Of a DNA stretch of 64,000 nt, positions 37,841-45,745 are shown one piece after another. The notes beneath the pieces were generated by a model. It saw nothing but the letters and a program-made list of their open reading frames with translations. It ran no database searches and was not told the origin of the DNA. The DNA lies in assembly GCF_021391675.1 (NCBI RefSeq), contig NZ_CP090095.1, positions 873,501 through 937,500 of the forward strand, given 5' to 3'. The DNA comes from Neorhizobium galegae. Lineage in GTDB: Bacteria; Pseudomonadota; Alphaproteobacteria; Rhizobiales; Rhizobiaceae. The position numbers and the translations under genes were made by a program. How positions within the stretch are numbered: position 1 is the first letter of the stretch; each line of letters opens with the position of its first letter.

Positions 37841-38137
37841 TCAGCCGATGATGCCCATGATGTCGGATTCCTTCATGATCAGAAGGTCTTCGCCATCGAG
37901 CTTGACTTCGGTGCCCGACCACTTGCCGAACAGGACGCGATCGCCAGCCTTGACGTCGAGAGCGGTGATGTTGCCCTTGTCGTCGCGGGTGCCGGTGCCG
38001 ACGGCGACGATTTCGCCTTCCTGCGGCTTTTCCTTGGCGGTATCAGGAATGATGATGCCGCCCTTGGTCTTGGCTTCGGATTCGACGCGACGAACGACGA
38101 CGCGGTCATGAAGGGGGCGGAAATTGGTGCTTGCCAT
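37841..38137 (-). CDS. groES: 10 kDa co-chaperonin GroES
   Basis: GroES is the heptameric lid of the GroEL chamber. The 98-residue protein contains [30 protein letters not shown], where the mobile loop that contacts GroEL is [13 protein letters not shown], then the YxxVGxG-equivalent GEIVAVGTG and the C-terminal [23 protein letters not shown]. It heads the groESL operon, about 55 bp downstream of a CIRCE operator and a heat-shock-sigma type promoter. An AGGGATTAG ribosome site precedes the ATG. Confidence 0.98.
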   Translation of the reverse strand: MASTNFRPLHDRVVVRRVESEAKTKGGIIIPDTAKEKPQEGEIVAVGTGTRDDKGNITALDVKAGDRVLFGKWSGTEVKLDGEDLLIMKESDIMGIIG

Positions 38138-38192
38138 TGTCTAATCCCTCGATCAAATGACATGGACGGGTGAAACCCGTATCTCGGTGCTG

Positions 38193-38219
38193 TTAGCACT
38201 CCCGGTTGGAGAGTGCCAG
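38193..38219. promoter_or_regulatory. CIRCE operator (HrcA binding site) of groESL
   Basis: TTAGCACTC, nine bases, then GAGTGCCAG: the canonical TTAGCACTC-N9-GAGTGCTAA inverted repeat with two mismatches in one arm. It lies between the predicted promoter and the groES start. Confidence 0.95.
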
Positions 38220-38227
38220 CCGCGTCG

Positions 38228-38256
38228 AGATAAGGGCGGCCGGCGAATGAGTCAAG
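38228..38256 (-). promoter_or_regulatory. Heat-shock-type (RpoH) promoter of groESL
   Basis: On the minus strand CTTGAC (38256-38251) is followed after 16 bases by CTTATCT (38234-38228), close to the alphaproteobacterial RpoH consensus CTTGAC and CyTATnT. It also passes as a sigma-70 promoter. The CIRCE operator begins nine bases further on, near the expected transcription start. Confidence 0.65.
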
Positions 38257-38588
38257 AACGGCCGTAAAATTTTCGAGACGGCCCGGAACCTCATACGAAA
38301 TACGCTTAACGATACGGATGCTGCGCAACGCCTGTTGCCCGGCGGAACTGACGACCGTCTTCGGCCACTTCGGGGTGTTCGCTTTCGGCCACCCCTTCGC
38401 GCCGGTCGGCATGTTGCACGGGACTTTGGTGGAAGAATGGCGCCGACGCGGCTGCGATCCAGGGACTGGCGCGAAGAGTTGCCCTTGCGGACGTCGCCGA
38501 TGCGGTCGCGGCTTTTCTCCCGAATATCTCTTGTAATCCTGAACCGGGTTTGTCATGTGACCCGGGACTTGCGAGACGGGAAGGTTAC
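38257..38588. other. 332-bp intergenic region between the groESL promoter and the HAD-IIA gene
   Basis: GC-rich sequence with open frames on both strands but no recognisable protein, ribosome site or RNA gene. The plus-strand frame 38318-38536 (Cys-, Gly- and Arg-rich product) has no supporting evidence. Its only likely function is to hold the promoter of the HAD gene; a CACATGACAAA-like segment just before 38575 is unremarkable. Confidence 0.5.
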
Positions 38589-39437
38589 ATGGCAAAGCGC
38601 ATCGGCAATCTTAGCGAAGTGATCGGCGACTACGACGTGGTCCTTTCCGACGTCTGGGGTGTGGTTCACAACGGTGTCGAGGCTTTCCAGCATTCCTGCA
38701 AGGCGCTCGCCGCGGCCCGCGAAGCCGGCGCCACGGTCGTGCTGATCACCAATTCGCCGCGCACGGCTCCAGGCGTCATCGAGCAGATGCGCGCGCTCGG
38801 CGTGCCCGACGGCACCTATGACCGGATCGTCACATCCGGCGACGTCACTCAGCACCTGATCGTCGACGGCCCGAAAAAGGTTTTTCTGATCGGCCCCGAC
38901 CGCGATCTCAACCTGTTCGACGGGCTCGGAGTCGAGGTGGTCTCAGCCGACGAAGCAGAATGCATCGTCTGCACCGGTTTCTTCGACGACGAGAAGGAAG
39001 TCCCGGAAGATTATACCGACATGCTGGCGGCGTTTGCCAAGCGCGACGTTCCCTTCATCTGCGCCAACCCGGATCTCGTCGTCGAGCGCGGCCACAAGAT
39101 CATCCCCTGCGCCGGCGCGGTCGCCGCCTATTACGAAGAGTTCGGCGGCAAGACCCGCGTTGCCGGCAAGCCGCACCGCCCGATCTACGAGGCGACGATC
39201 GAGGCTGCCCGCGAAGTGCGCGGCGATTTTCCGATGAGCCGGGTGCTGGCGATCGGCGACGGCATGCCGACCGACGTGCGCGGCGCGCTCGCATACGGCC
39301 TCGACCTGCTTTATATCAGCGCGGGCATCCATGTCGCGGAATACACCGTCAACGGCCAGACCGACGAGGCGATCCTCAACGCCTGGCTGAAGCGGGAAAA
39401 CGCCGCGCCGAAATACTGGATGCCGCGCCTCGCATAG
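38589..39437 (+). CDS. HAD superfamily class IIA phosphatase
   Basis: A 282-residue HAD phosphatase of the NagD/pyridoxal-phosphatase-like class IIA group (the TIGR01459-type alphaproteobacterial subgroup). Motif I is LSDVWGVVHNG near residue 19, where a Trp replaces the usual second residue as in this subgroup; motif II is VLITNSPRTAPG near residue 54; motif III Lys is in RVAGKPHRPIY near residue 192; motif IV is AIGDGMPTDVRGA near residue 217. The class IIA cap lies between motifs II and III. The substrate is not known. The ATG at 38589 has a GGGAAGG ribosome site. It is followed 39 bp later by ribF and is probably co-transcribed with it. Confidence 0.87.
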   Translation: MAKRIGNLSEVIGDYDVVLSDVWGVVHNGVEAFQHSCKALAAAREAGATVVLITNSPRTAPGVIEQMRALGVPDGTYDRIVTSGDVTQHLIVDGPKKVFLIGPDRDLNLFDGLGVEVVSADEAECIVCTGFFDDEKEVPEDYTDMLAAFAKRDVPFICANPDLVVERGHKIIPCAGAVAAYYEEFGGKTRVAGKPHRPIYEATIEAAREVRGDFPMSRVLAIGDGMPTDVRGALAYGLDLLYISAGIHVAEYTVNGQTDEAILNAWLKRENAAPKYWMPRLA

Positions 39438-39475
39438 CCCCTGGGCCTGAATTCGGCCTGAACCGGAACCGCCGC

Positions 39476-40456
39476 ATGACTGTCTTCCACCGCAACGAGA
39501 AGAAGGAACCGCTGCCCGAGGAACTGAAGGGCGGCGTCATCGCCATCGGCAATTTCGACGGCGTGCATCGCGGCCATCGCAGCGTGCTGGAGCGCGCGCT
39601 GGCACTTGCGGAACAGCAGGGCGTACCCGCCCTGGTGCTGACCTTCGAGCCGCATCCGCGCTCCGTTTTCCGCCCGGAGGAACCGGTCTTCCGCCTGACC
39701 CCGGCACCGCTCAAGGCTCGCCTGCTGGAAGCCATGGGTTTCCGCTCGGTGATCGAATATCCCTTCACCCGCGAGTTCGCGACCCGTTCGGCGGAAGAAT
39801 TCATCCAGACCATTCTCGTGGATTGGCTGGCAGCCAGCGCCGTCGTCACCGGCTTCGACTTTCATTTCGGCAAGGACAGGAAAGGCGGCCCGGCCTTCCT
39901 GATGGCATCGGGCGCCAAGCACGGTTTCAACGTGCAGCTGGTCGATGCCTTCCGTGACGAAAATGCCGAGGTGATCTCCTCCAGCCGTATCCGCGACCTG
40001 CTGGCGGAGGGCGATGTCTCCGCCGCAGCCGGCCTGCTCGGTTATCGCTATACGGTCGAGGCGGAGGTGATCGGCGGCGAAAAGCTCGGCCGCCAGCTCG
40101 GTTTCCCAACCGCCAACATGCAGCTGCCGCCGGAGGCCGAATTGAAGGCCGGCATCTACGCCGTGCGCTTCCGTCGTCCCGACGGCACGCTTTTCGACGG
40201 CGTCGCCAGCTACGGCCGCCGCCCGACTGTGACCGAAAACGGTGCGCCCCTGCTCGAAACCTACCTCTTCGATTTCTCCGGCAACCTCTACGGCGAAACC
40301 TGTTCCGTCTCCTTCTTCGGCCACCTGCGCGACGAACTGAAGTTCGACGGGCTGGATGCACTAGTGGCGCAGATCAAGCGCGACGAGGAAGAGGCGCGGG
40401 GGTTGCTTTCCGGCGTCAGGCCGCTTGGCGAGGTGGACGCCAAGATCGCGTTTTGA
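39476..40456 (+). CDS. ribF: Bifunctional riboflavin kinase/FAD synthetase
   Basis: RibF converts riboflavin to FMN and FMN to FAD in the cytoplasm. In this 326-residue protein the N-terminal adenylyltransferase domain has AIGNFDGVHRGHR near residue 23 (the nucleotide-binding GxFDGxHxGH motif) and SSSRIRDLLAEGD near residue 163; the C-terminal kinase domain has GEKLGRQLGFPTANM near residue 201 and ends with LRDELKFDGLDALVAQIKRDEEEA. A longer frame runs back into the upstream gene and is rejected. In many alphaproteobacteria ribF is followed directly by ileS; here a toxin-antitoxin pair on the other strand lies between them. Confidence 0.95.
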   Translation: MTVFHRNEKKEPLPEELKGGVIAIGNFDGVHRGHRSVLERALALAEQQGVPALVLTFEPHPRSVFRPEEPVFRLTPAPLKARLLEAMGFRSVIEYPFTREFATRSAEEFIQTILVDWLAASAVVTGFDFHFGKDRKGGPAFLMASGAKHGFNVQLVDAFRDENAEVISSSRIRDLLAEGDVSAAAGLLGYRYTVEAEVIGGEKLGRQLGFPTANMQLPPEAELKAGIYAVRFRRPDGTLFDGVASYGRRPTVTENGAPLLETYLFDFSGNLYGETCSVSFFGHLRDELKFDGLDALVAQIKRDEEEARGLLSGVRPLGEVDAKIAF

Positions 40457-40460
40457 GGCC

Positions 40461-40919
40461 TTAGCGGCGGCTCAGCGGAAACCGCTCGGGGTCGTCCTGC
40501 CAAGGATCGAAGATTGCCGCGCCCGACGCGCGAGTGTCTTTCACGTTGCGGGTGGCGAGATAGAGATTATGCTCGATTGCCGTCGCGGCAAACAGCGTAT
40601 CGATCACCGGTGGCGCATGGCTGGTCGCCTGCTTCACCCTCCCGGATATAGCGCCCCACCGCCTGACGATCGCGTCGCTGACGGAAAGGGTCCGCCCGGC
40701 AAATCTGTCCTCGAGCGCATCACGGGCTGCGGCATAACGATAGCGATTTTCGTCATCCGCTGGCAGGTTCTCGATGCCCTTGTCGTATTCCGCCAGGGTC
40801 AGGATGCTGATGAAGAAACGGTCTTCATCCTGTCCGGCAGCCCACCGTTTGACGGAGGGTGCTCCGTTCGGATTGATCAGCGCGGCGACGACATTGGTAT
40901 CCAGCAGCCAGCCGATCAC
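40461..40919 (-). CDS. PIN domain (VapC-like) toxin
   Basis: A 152-residue PIN-domain ribonuclease of VapC type. The acidic residues of the active site are seen in WLLDTNVV near residue 4, ILTLAEYDKGI near residue 41 (the conserved Glu), and the late PPVIDTLFAATAIEHNLYLATRNVKD near residues 103-128 (the two Asp). Such toxins cut tRNA or rRNA when not bound by antitoxin. The start overlaps the stop of the antitoxin gene by four bases. The stop lies only 4 bp from the convergent ribF stop, so there is no terminator space between them. Confidence 0.87.
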   Translation of the reverse strand: MIGWLLDTNVVAALINPNGAPSVKRWAAGQDEDRFFISILTLAEYDKGIENLPADDENRYRYAAARDALEDRFAGRTLSVSDAIVRRWGAISGRVKQATSHAPPVIDTLFAATAIEHNLYLATRNVKDTRASGAAIFDPWQDDPERFPLSRR

Positions 40920-41188
40920 AGGTCGATATCCCGGCCGCGATCCGCTTCCCGCTCCAGCTCCAGCGTGTCCAGCCCCAGGCCTTCCATGAATTCCACGAAG
41001 GATTTCTTAGGTGCGGCCCTCGTCAGCCTCTCCAGCTCCTCCGTGCTGATCACGACGACGCTGTCGCGACCCCGCACGGTCACGCGCTGGGGGCCTTCGC
41101 TATGCGCGCGCCTCACCACTTCGCTGAAGCGTGCCTTGGCATCCTCCAGCTTCCAGCTATTGTCGTGAGCGGTGGGCTTGCCCGGCAT
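40916..41188 (-). CDS. Phd/YefM family antitoxin
   Basis: A 90-residue antitoxin partner of the PIN toxin. The N-terminal SWKLEDAKARFSEVVRRAHSEGPQRVTVRGRDSVVVIS is the Phd/YefM DNA-binding fold, and the C-terminal half (FVEFMEGLGLDTLELEREADRGRDIDL) is the acidic toxin-neutralising helix. A strong GGAGGTTTC ribosome site precedes the ATG. The promoter faces the ileS leader region; two GTCAG direct repeats (41203-41207 and 41211-41215) lie just upstream and may be part of its operator. Confidence 0.85.
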   Translation of the reverse strand: MPGKPTAHDNSWKLEDAKARFSEVVRRAHSEGPQRVTVRGRDSVVVISTEELERLTRAAPKKSFVEFMEGLGLDTLELEREADRGRDIDL

Positions 41189-41303
41189 GAAACCTCCGAC
41201 TGGTCAGCTAGTCAGATATAGTCTCCGCGAGTTTGAAAGTCTAGGATGGCATCTTGGTTTTGCCCCTTCCTTTCCGCCGCAAAAACCCTTAAGAACCGCC
41301 ACC

Positions 41304-41366
41304 ATGAAAAAATTTCGGCTGGCCCAGATCATTCGAATTATAGGCCCGGCCTTCCGCGCGCTGTAA
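41304..41366 (+). CDS. Putative ileS leader peptide (Ile-rich)
   Basis: A 20-codon frame, ATG to TAA, encoding [20 protein letters not shown]. Four of the six codons 9-14 region are isoleucine-related: ATC ATT, CGA, ATT ATA, and ATA is rare in this genome. The last Ile codon ends three bases before the 5' arm of a GC-rich hairpin with a T-run. A ribosome waiting for charged tRNA-Ile would cover that arm and prevent termination. The start codon lacks a strong Shine-Dalgarno sequence, the main weakness of the call. No protein function is expected. The frame lies 101 bp upstream of ileS and downstream of the divergent antitoxin promoter. Confidence 0.6.
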   Translation: MKKFRLAQIIRIIGPAFRAL

Positions 41367-41391
41367 AAGCGGCCGGAGGGTCCGGGTTTTT
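41345..41391 (+). promoter_or_regulatory. Candidate attenuator terminator in the ileS leader
   Basis: CCCGG-CCTTCCG (41345-41356) pairs with CGGAGGG-T-CCGGG (41374-41386), a 12-bp stem with one wobble and one bulge, followed by five T (41387-41391). The 5' arm overlaps leader codons 14-18. An upstream string CAAAAACCC (41280-41288) is a perfect complement of GGGTTTTTG (41384-41392), so an alternative pairing could open the terminator. A second hairpin, GGCGCT-TCATG-AGCGCC, follows directly at 41392-41408. Confidence 0.6.
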
Positions 41392-41467
41392 GGCGCTTCA
41401 TGAGCGCCTTCCGCCAGCGAATTTTCATCGAGATGCGCCCCGTCGCGGCGCCAGGACGATTGCTCCC

Positions 41468-44371
41468 ATGACCGATACCGCCGAAAAGCTCGACTATTCG
41501 AAAACCCTCTATCTGCCCGAAACCGATTTCCCGATGCGCGCCGGCCTGCCGCAGAAGGAGCCGGAACTGGTTGCCCGCTGGCAGCAGATGGACCTCTACA
41601 AGCAGCTCCGCGCCTCCGCCACGGGCCGCGAAAAATTCGTGCTGCATGACGGCCCGCCCTATGCCAACGGCAATATCCATATCGGCCATGCGCTGAACAA
41701 GATCCTGAAGGACGTCATCACCCGCTCGTTCCAGATGCGCGGTTATGACTCGAACTATGTTCCGGGCTGGGATTGCCACGGCCTGCCGATCGAATGGAAG
41801 ATCGAGGAAGCCTATCGCGCCAAGGGCAAGAACAAGGACGAGGTTCCGATCAACGAATTCCGCCAGGAATGCCGGGAATTCGCGGCCGGCTGGATCAAGA
41901 TCCAGGCTGAGGAATTCAAGCGCCTCGGCATCGTCGGCGATTTCGAAAACCCGTACCTGACGATGAATTTTCACGCCGAGAGCCGCATCGCCGGCGAACT
42001 GCTGAAGATCGCCCAGAGCGGCCAGCTCTATCGCGGCTCGAAGCCGATCATGTGGTCGGTCGTCGAGCGTACCGCGCTGGCCGAGGCCGAGGTGGAGTAC
42101 CACGACTATGAGAGCGACACGATCTGGGTGAAGTTCCCGGTCAACAACGCCGTTCGTGATGGTGCTGTGATGGGTGACCTCGTGGGCGCCTTCGTCGTCA
42201 TCTGGACCACTACCCCTTGGACGATCCCCGGCAACCGAGCGATCTCCTATTCTTCAAAGGTCAACTACAGCCTCTACGAGATCACCGAAGCAGAGAATGA
42301 TTTTGGCCCTCGTCCGGGTGAGAAGCTTATATTTGCGGATAGACTGGCTGCAGACGCTTTCGCAAAGGCCAAGCTTCAATATCGTGTTGTTCGTTCTGTC
42401 TCTGCCCTGGAACTGGCCGGTTTGGGTGTGCGGCATCCTTTGGAAGGATTGGGTGGTGGATATCACTTTGCCGTTCCCATGCTGGACGGGGACCACGTTA
42501 CAGATACGGACGGAACAGGTTTTGTTCATACGGCTCCCGGGCACGGACGCGAAGATTTTGACATTTGGATGGAGCAAGCCCGCCATAAAGGCGTAGATAC
42601 GAAGATCCCCTTCACGGTCGATGACGGCGGTTTCTACACGGCCGACGCTCCCGGTTTCGAGGGTGCCCGCGTCATGGACGACAACGGCAAGAAGGGCGAT
42701 GCCAACGATCGCGTCATCAAGGCGCTGATCGAGCGCAACGCGCTGTTTGCCCGCGGCCGGATGAAGCATCAGTATCCGCATTCGTGGCGGTCGAAGAAGC
42801 CGATCATCTTCCGCAACACGCCGCAGTGGTTCGTCTACATGGACAAGGACCTTGCCGACGGCACCACGCTTCGCTCGCGTGCCCTCAAGGCGATCGACGA
42901 CACCCGTTTCGTGCCATCAGCCGGCCAGAACCGCCTGCGTGCGATGATCGAACAGCGCCCGGACTGGGTGCTTTCCCGTCAGCGCGCCTGGGGCGTCCCG
43001 ATCTGCGTCTTCGTCGACGAGCAGGGCGAAATCCTTCAGGACGAAGCTGTCAACCAGCGCATCCTCGAAGCCTTCGATCTCGAAGGTGCCGACGCCTGGT
43101 TCGCCGAAGGAGCGCGTGAGCGTTTCCTGGGGTCACGCGCCAACGAAGGCTGGACGCAGGTGATGGATATCCTCGATGTCTGGTTCGATAGCGGTTCCAC
43201 CCACACTTTCACGCTCGAAGACCGCCCGGACCTGAAATGGCCGGCCGACGTCTATCTCGAAGGCTCCGACCAGCATCGCGGCTGGTTCCATTCCTCGCTG
43301 CTGGAATCCGCCGCCACCCGCGGCCGGGCGCCCTATGACACGGTCGTCACCCATGGCTTCACCATGGATGAGAAAGGCCAGAAGATGTCGAAGTCGCTCG
43401 GCAATGTCGTGGCCCCGCAGGACGTCATGAAGGATGCCGGAGCCGATATCCTGCGCCTCTGGGTGATGACGACCGACTATTGGGAAGACCAGCGCCTCGG
43501 CAAGACCATCATCCAGACCAATGTCGATGCGTATCGCAAGCTGCGCAACACGATCCGCTGGATGCTCGGCACGCTCGCCCATGACGAGGGCGAGGAGATC
43601 GCCTATGCCGACCTGCCGGAACTCGAAAAGCTGATGCTGCATCGCCTCGCCGAGCTCGATAAGCTCGTGCGCGAAGGTTATGACGCCTTCGAATTCAAGA
43701 AGATCGCCCGGGCGCTGATCGATTTTTCCAATATCGAGCTGTCGGCCTTCTACTTCGATATCCGCAAGGATGTGCTTTATTGCGACGCGCCGTCGTCGCT
43801 GCGCCGTCGCGCGGCTCTTGCCGTCATCCGCAAGATCTTCGACTGCACGGTGACCTGGCTTGCGCCCATGCTGCCGTTCACCACCGAGGAATCGTGGCTG
43901 TCGCGCAACCCGAACGCCGTCTCGATCCATCTCGAGCAGTTCCCGACGGTTCCGACCGAGTGGAAGAACGAAGCGGTCGCCGAAAAATGGGCGCGGATCC
44001 GCAAGGTGCGCTCGGTTGTCACAGGCGCACTCGAAATCGAACGCAAGGACAAGCGGATCGGCTCTTCGCTGGAGGCCGCACCGGTCGTCTATGTCAACGA
44101 TCCGGAGCTGATGAAGGCGCTGGAAGGCCAGGATTTCGAAGAGACCTGCATCACCTCGGGCATCGCGATCGTTGCGGGCGAGGGGCCGGAGAGCGCCTTC
44201 CGTCTGCCGGAAGTGCAGGCCGTCGCGGTCGACCCGAAGCTCGCCGAAGGCACCAAATGCGCCCGCTCATGGCGGGTGACGACCGATGTCGGCTCCGATC
44301 CTGCCTATCCGGATGTGTCGGCGCGCGACGCTGCCGCACTGCGCGAGTTGGCCACCCTCGGCCGGCTTTGA
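41468..44371 (+). CDS. ileS: Isoleucyl-tRNA synthetase
   Basis: IleS charges tRNA-Ile and edits misactivated valine. The 967-residue class I enzyme has the HIGH motif in [13 protein letters not shown] near residue 74, the CP1 editing domain ([13 protein letters not shown], then [17 protein letters not shown] near residue 352) and the KMSKS loop [15 protein letters not shown] near residue 637. The C-terminal zinc finger of E. coli is reduced to [13 protein letters not shown], normal for alphaproteobacteria. A block of about 300 bp (42290-42600) in the editing domain has lower GC and different codons from the rest of the gene. The frame opens at 41246, but the ATG at 41468 matches the family start. 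The gene is preceded by a candidate attenuator. Confidence 0.97.
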   Translation: MTDTAEKLDYSKTLYLPETDFPMRAGLPQKEPELVARWQQMDLYKQLRASATGREKFVLHDGPPYANGNIHIGHALNKILKDVITRSFQMRGYDSNYVPGWDCHGLPIEWKIEEAYRAKGKNKDEVPINEFRQECREFAAGWIKIQAEEFKRLGIVGDFENPYLTMNFHAESRIAGELLKIAQSGQLYRGSKPIMWSVVERTALAEAEVEYHDYESDTIWVKFPVNNAVRDGAVMGDLVGAFVVIWTTTPWTIPGNRAISYSSKVNYSLYEITEAENDFGPRPGEKLIFADRLAADAFAKAKLQYRVVRSVSALELAGLGVRHPLEGLGGGYHFAVPMLDGDHVTDTDGTGFVHTAPGHGREDFDIWMEQARHKGVDTKIPFTVDDGGFYTADAPGFEGARVMDDNGKKGDANDRVIKALIERNALFARGRMKHQYPHSWRSKKPIIFRNTPQWFVYMDKDLADGTTLRSRALKAIDDTRFVPSAGQNRLRAMIEQRPDWVLSRQRAWGVPICVFVDEQGEILQDEAVNQRILEAFDLEGADAWFAEGARERFLGSRANEGWTQVMDILDVWFDSGSTHTFTLEDRPDLKWPADVYLEGSDQHRGWFHSSLLESAATRGRAPYDTVVTHGFTMDEKGQKMSKSLGNVVAPQDVMKDAGADILRLWVMTTDYWEDQRLGKTIIQTNVDAYRKLRNTIRWMLGTLAHDEGEEIAYADLPELEKLMLHRLAELDKLVREGYDAFEFKKIARALIDFSNIELSAFYFDIRKDVLYCDAPSSLRRRAALAVIRKIFDCTVTWLAPMLPFTTEESWLSRNPNAVSIHLEQFPTVPTEWKNEAVAEKWARIRKVRSVVTGALEIERKDKRIGSSLEAAPVVYVNDPELMKALEGQDFEETCITSGIAIVAGEGPESAFRLPEVQAVAVDPKLAEGTKCARSWRVTTDVGSDPAYPDVSARDAAALRELATLGRL

Positions 44372-44383
44372 TGGTTGAAAGTC

Positions 44384-44457
44384 ACCGGATGATTGCGCTT
44401 TAAGCAATCATCCGGTAAAACCGCCTGAAATTGGCCGGATTTTCCGGCCATCAGGCG
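44384..44457 (+). terminator. Two consecutive hairpins after ileS
   Basis: The first is ACCGGATGATTGC/GCAATCATCCGGT (44384-44416), a perfect 13-bp stem followed by AAAA. The second is nested: CGCCTGA/TCAGGCG outside and TGGCCGGA/TCCGGCCA inside (44422-44457), followed by GTTT. Neither has a long T-run; together they may act as a terminator or a 3'-end stabiliser. Confidence 0.6.
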
Positions 44458-44505
44458 TTTGAGTGTGTCTGAGGCGTCAGGACGGGCGCCGCTGGAAGGG
44501 TTTTG

Positions 44506-45135
44506 ATGAAAGCGACATATGCGTTTCGTGTCGGCATGGGCGTGGCCGGTGTCCTCGCCTCGGCATTGACCCTTTCGGGCTGCATCGGCGGCCCGACATA
44601 CGGCACCGACAAGACAGCCATGGAGCAGCTGACCGACGACCTCGGTCAGTCCGTCTCGCTGGGCGGCAAGAGCGCCGAAGCGAAAGCCGGCCTGAAATAC
44701 AACCCGCGTCCTTCGCTGGTTGTCGCCAAGGGTCAGGACCAGACGCTGCCGGCACCCCAGCAATCGCTGGCGAGCCGCGAAAGCAACCCCAACTGGGTCG
44801 AATCTCCGGAAGAAACCCGCAAGCGCATGCGTGAGGAGGCCGATGCTCACGCGAACGATCCCAGCTATCGCTCGCCGCTTTCCGCGGGCAGTGGCCAGGG
44901 CGGCCAGATGACAGAGTCGGAAAAGTGGGAAGCCTTCCGCAAGGCCAAGGCAGATGCTGAAACCGTCAGCGTCACCGGACGCCGTCGTTCGCTCGCGGAG
45001 CCGCCTGCGGAGTTCCGTTCGGCGGATGCGGCTGCCCTGTCGGATGTCGGCGAGCCCGAAAGCCAGAAGGAAAAGCGCCGCAAGGCGCAAGCCGCGGAAG
45101 CCAAGAAGGGCAGCGACTGGTGGAAGCTCTTCTAA
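44506..45135 (+). CDS. Putative lipoprotein, unknown function
   Basis: A 209-residue predicted lipoprotein. The signal peptide ends in the lipobox LSGC with the lipidated Cys at residue 26, followed by Ile, so outer-membrane sorting is likely under Lol rules. The mature protein is hydrophilic and probably disordered, rich in Ala, Glu, Lys and Ser, with a conserved-looking middle (NPNWVESPEETRKRMREEADAH) and a Lys/Glu-rich C-terminus ending SDWWKLF. I recognise no domain. Homologues of this layout occur next to ileS in Rhizobiaceae as hypothetical proteins. ATG at 44506 follows a GGAAGGG site; TTG one codon earlier is also possible. It is convergent with tadA. Confidence 0.7.
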   Translation: MKATYAFRVGMGVAGVLASALTLSGCIGGPTYGTDKTAMEQLTDDLGQSVSLGGKSAEAKAGLKYNPRPSLVVAKGQDQTLPAPQQSLASRESNPNWVESPEETRKRMREEADAHANDPSYRSPLSAGSGQGGQMTESEKWEAFRKAKADAETVSVTGRRRSLAEPPAEFRSADAAALSDVGEPESQKEKRRKAQAAEAKKGSDWWKLF

Positions 45136-45142
45136 GCCCGAC

Positions 45143-45598
45143 TTAGCTCTCTCTTTTCGATCTGAAGAAGCCGGTGAGCAGGATCGCGGCCTCGCTTTCG
45201 CCGAGGCCGGAATAGACTTCCGGCGCATGATGGCAGGTCGGCTGGGCAAAGAAGCGCACACCGTTGTCCACCGCTCCGCCCTTCGGGTCCTCCGCGCCGT
45301 AATAGAGCCGCCGGATGCGCGCAAACGAGATCGCCGCCGCGCACATGGTGCAGGGTTCGAGCGTCACGTAAAGGTCGGCACCTGACAGCCGCTCCTGTCC
45401 AAGGGCGGCCGCGGCATCCCGGATGACGGCGATTTCGGCATGGGCGGTAACGTCGTTTTCGGCGCGGGTCCGGTTTCCGGAGCGGGCGACGATAATGCCG
45501 TCGACGACCAGAACGGCGCCGATCGGAACCTCGCCGCGGGCGGCCGCGTCTTTGGCTTCCGCAAGGGCAGCATTCATGAACCCATCGGTATTAGGCAT
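45143..45598 (-). CDS. tadA: tRNA-specific adenosine deaminase TadA-like
   Basis: TadA converts adenosine-34 to inosine in the anticodon of tRNA-Arg(ACG), and is essential in most bacteria. The 151-residue cytidine-deaminase fold has the zinc site HAE in DVTAHAEIAVIRDAA near residue 53, with the catalytic Glu, and the PCTMCAAAI motif near residue 83 supplying two Cys ligands. The GEVPIGAVLV start and RLYYGAEDPKGGA segment are typical. It is divergent from the rluB-type gene with about 150 bp between, and convergent with the lipoprotein gene. Confidence 0.93.
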   Translation of the reverse strand: MPNTDGFMNAALAEAKDAAARGEVPIGAVLVVDGIIVARSGNRTRAENDVTAHAEIAVIRDAAAALGQERLSGADLYVTLEPCTMCAAAISFARIRRLYYGAEDPKGGAVDNGVRFFAQPTCHHAPEVYSGLGESEAAILLTGFFRSKRES

Positions 45599-45745
45599 TT
45601 CGGCGATTTCCTCTTAACCCGGATCGCGCGAACTGGTAGGAAGCATCCAACTGGACGCCCGGCTGCGGGCACGAATCCATCTCAGTCAACACGAACAAGA
45701 ATGTCCGGATCGCTCCGTAGACATCACGCTTCAGGCAAACAACAA

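Noticed and set aside
38318..38536. 72-codon plus-strand frame upstream of the HAD-IIA gene
   Set aside because: No ribosome site, no recognised family and a Cys/Arg-rich composition; kept only as part of an unexplained region.
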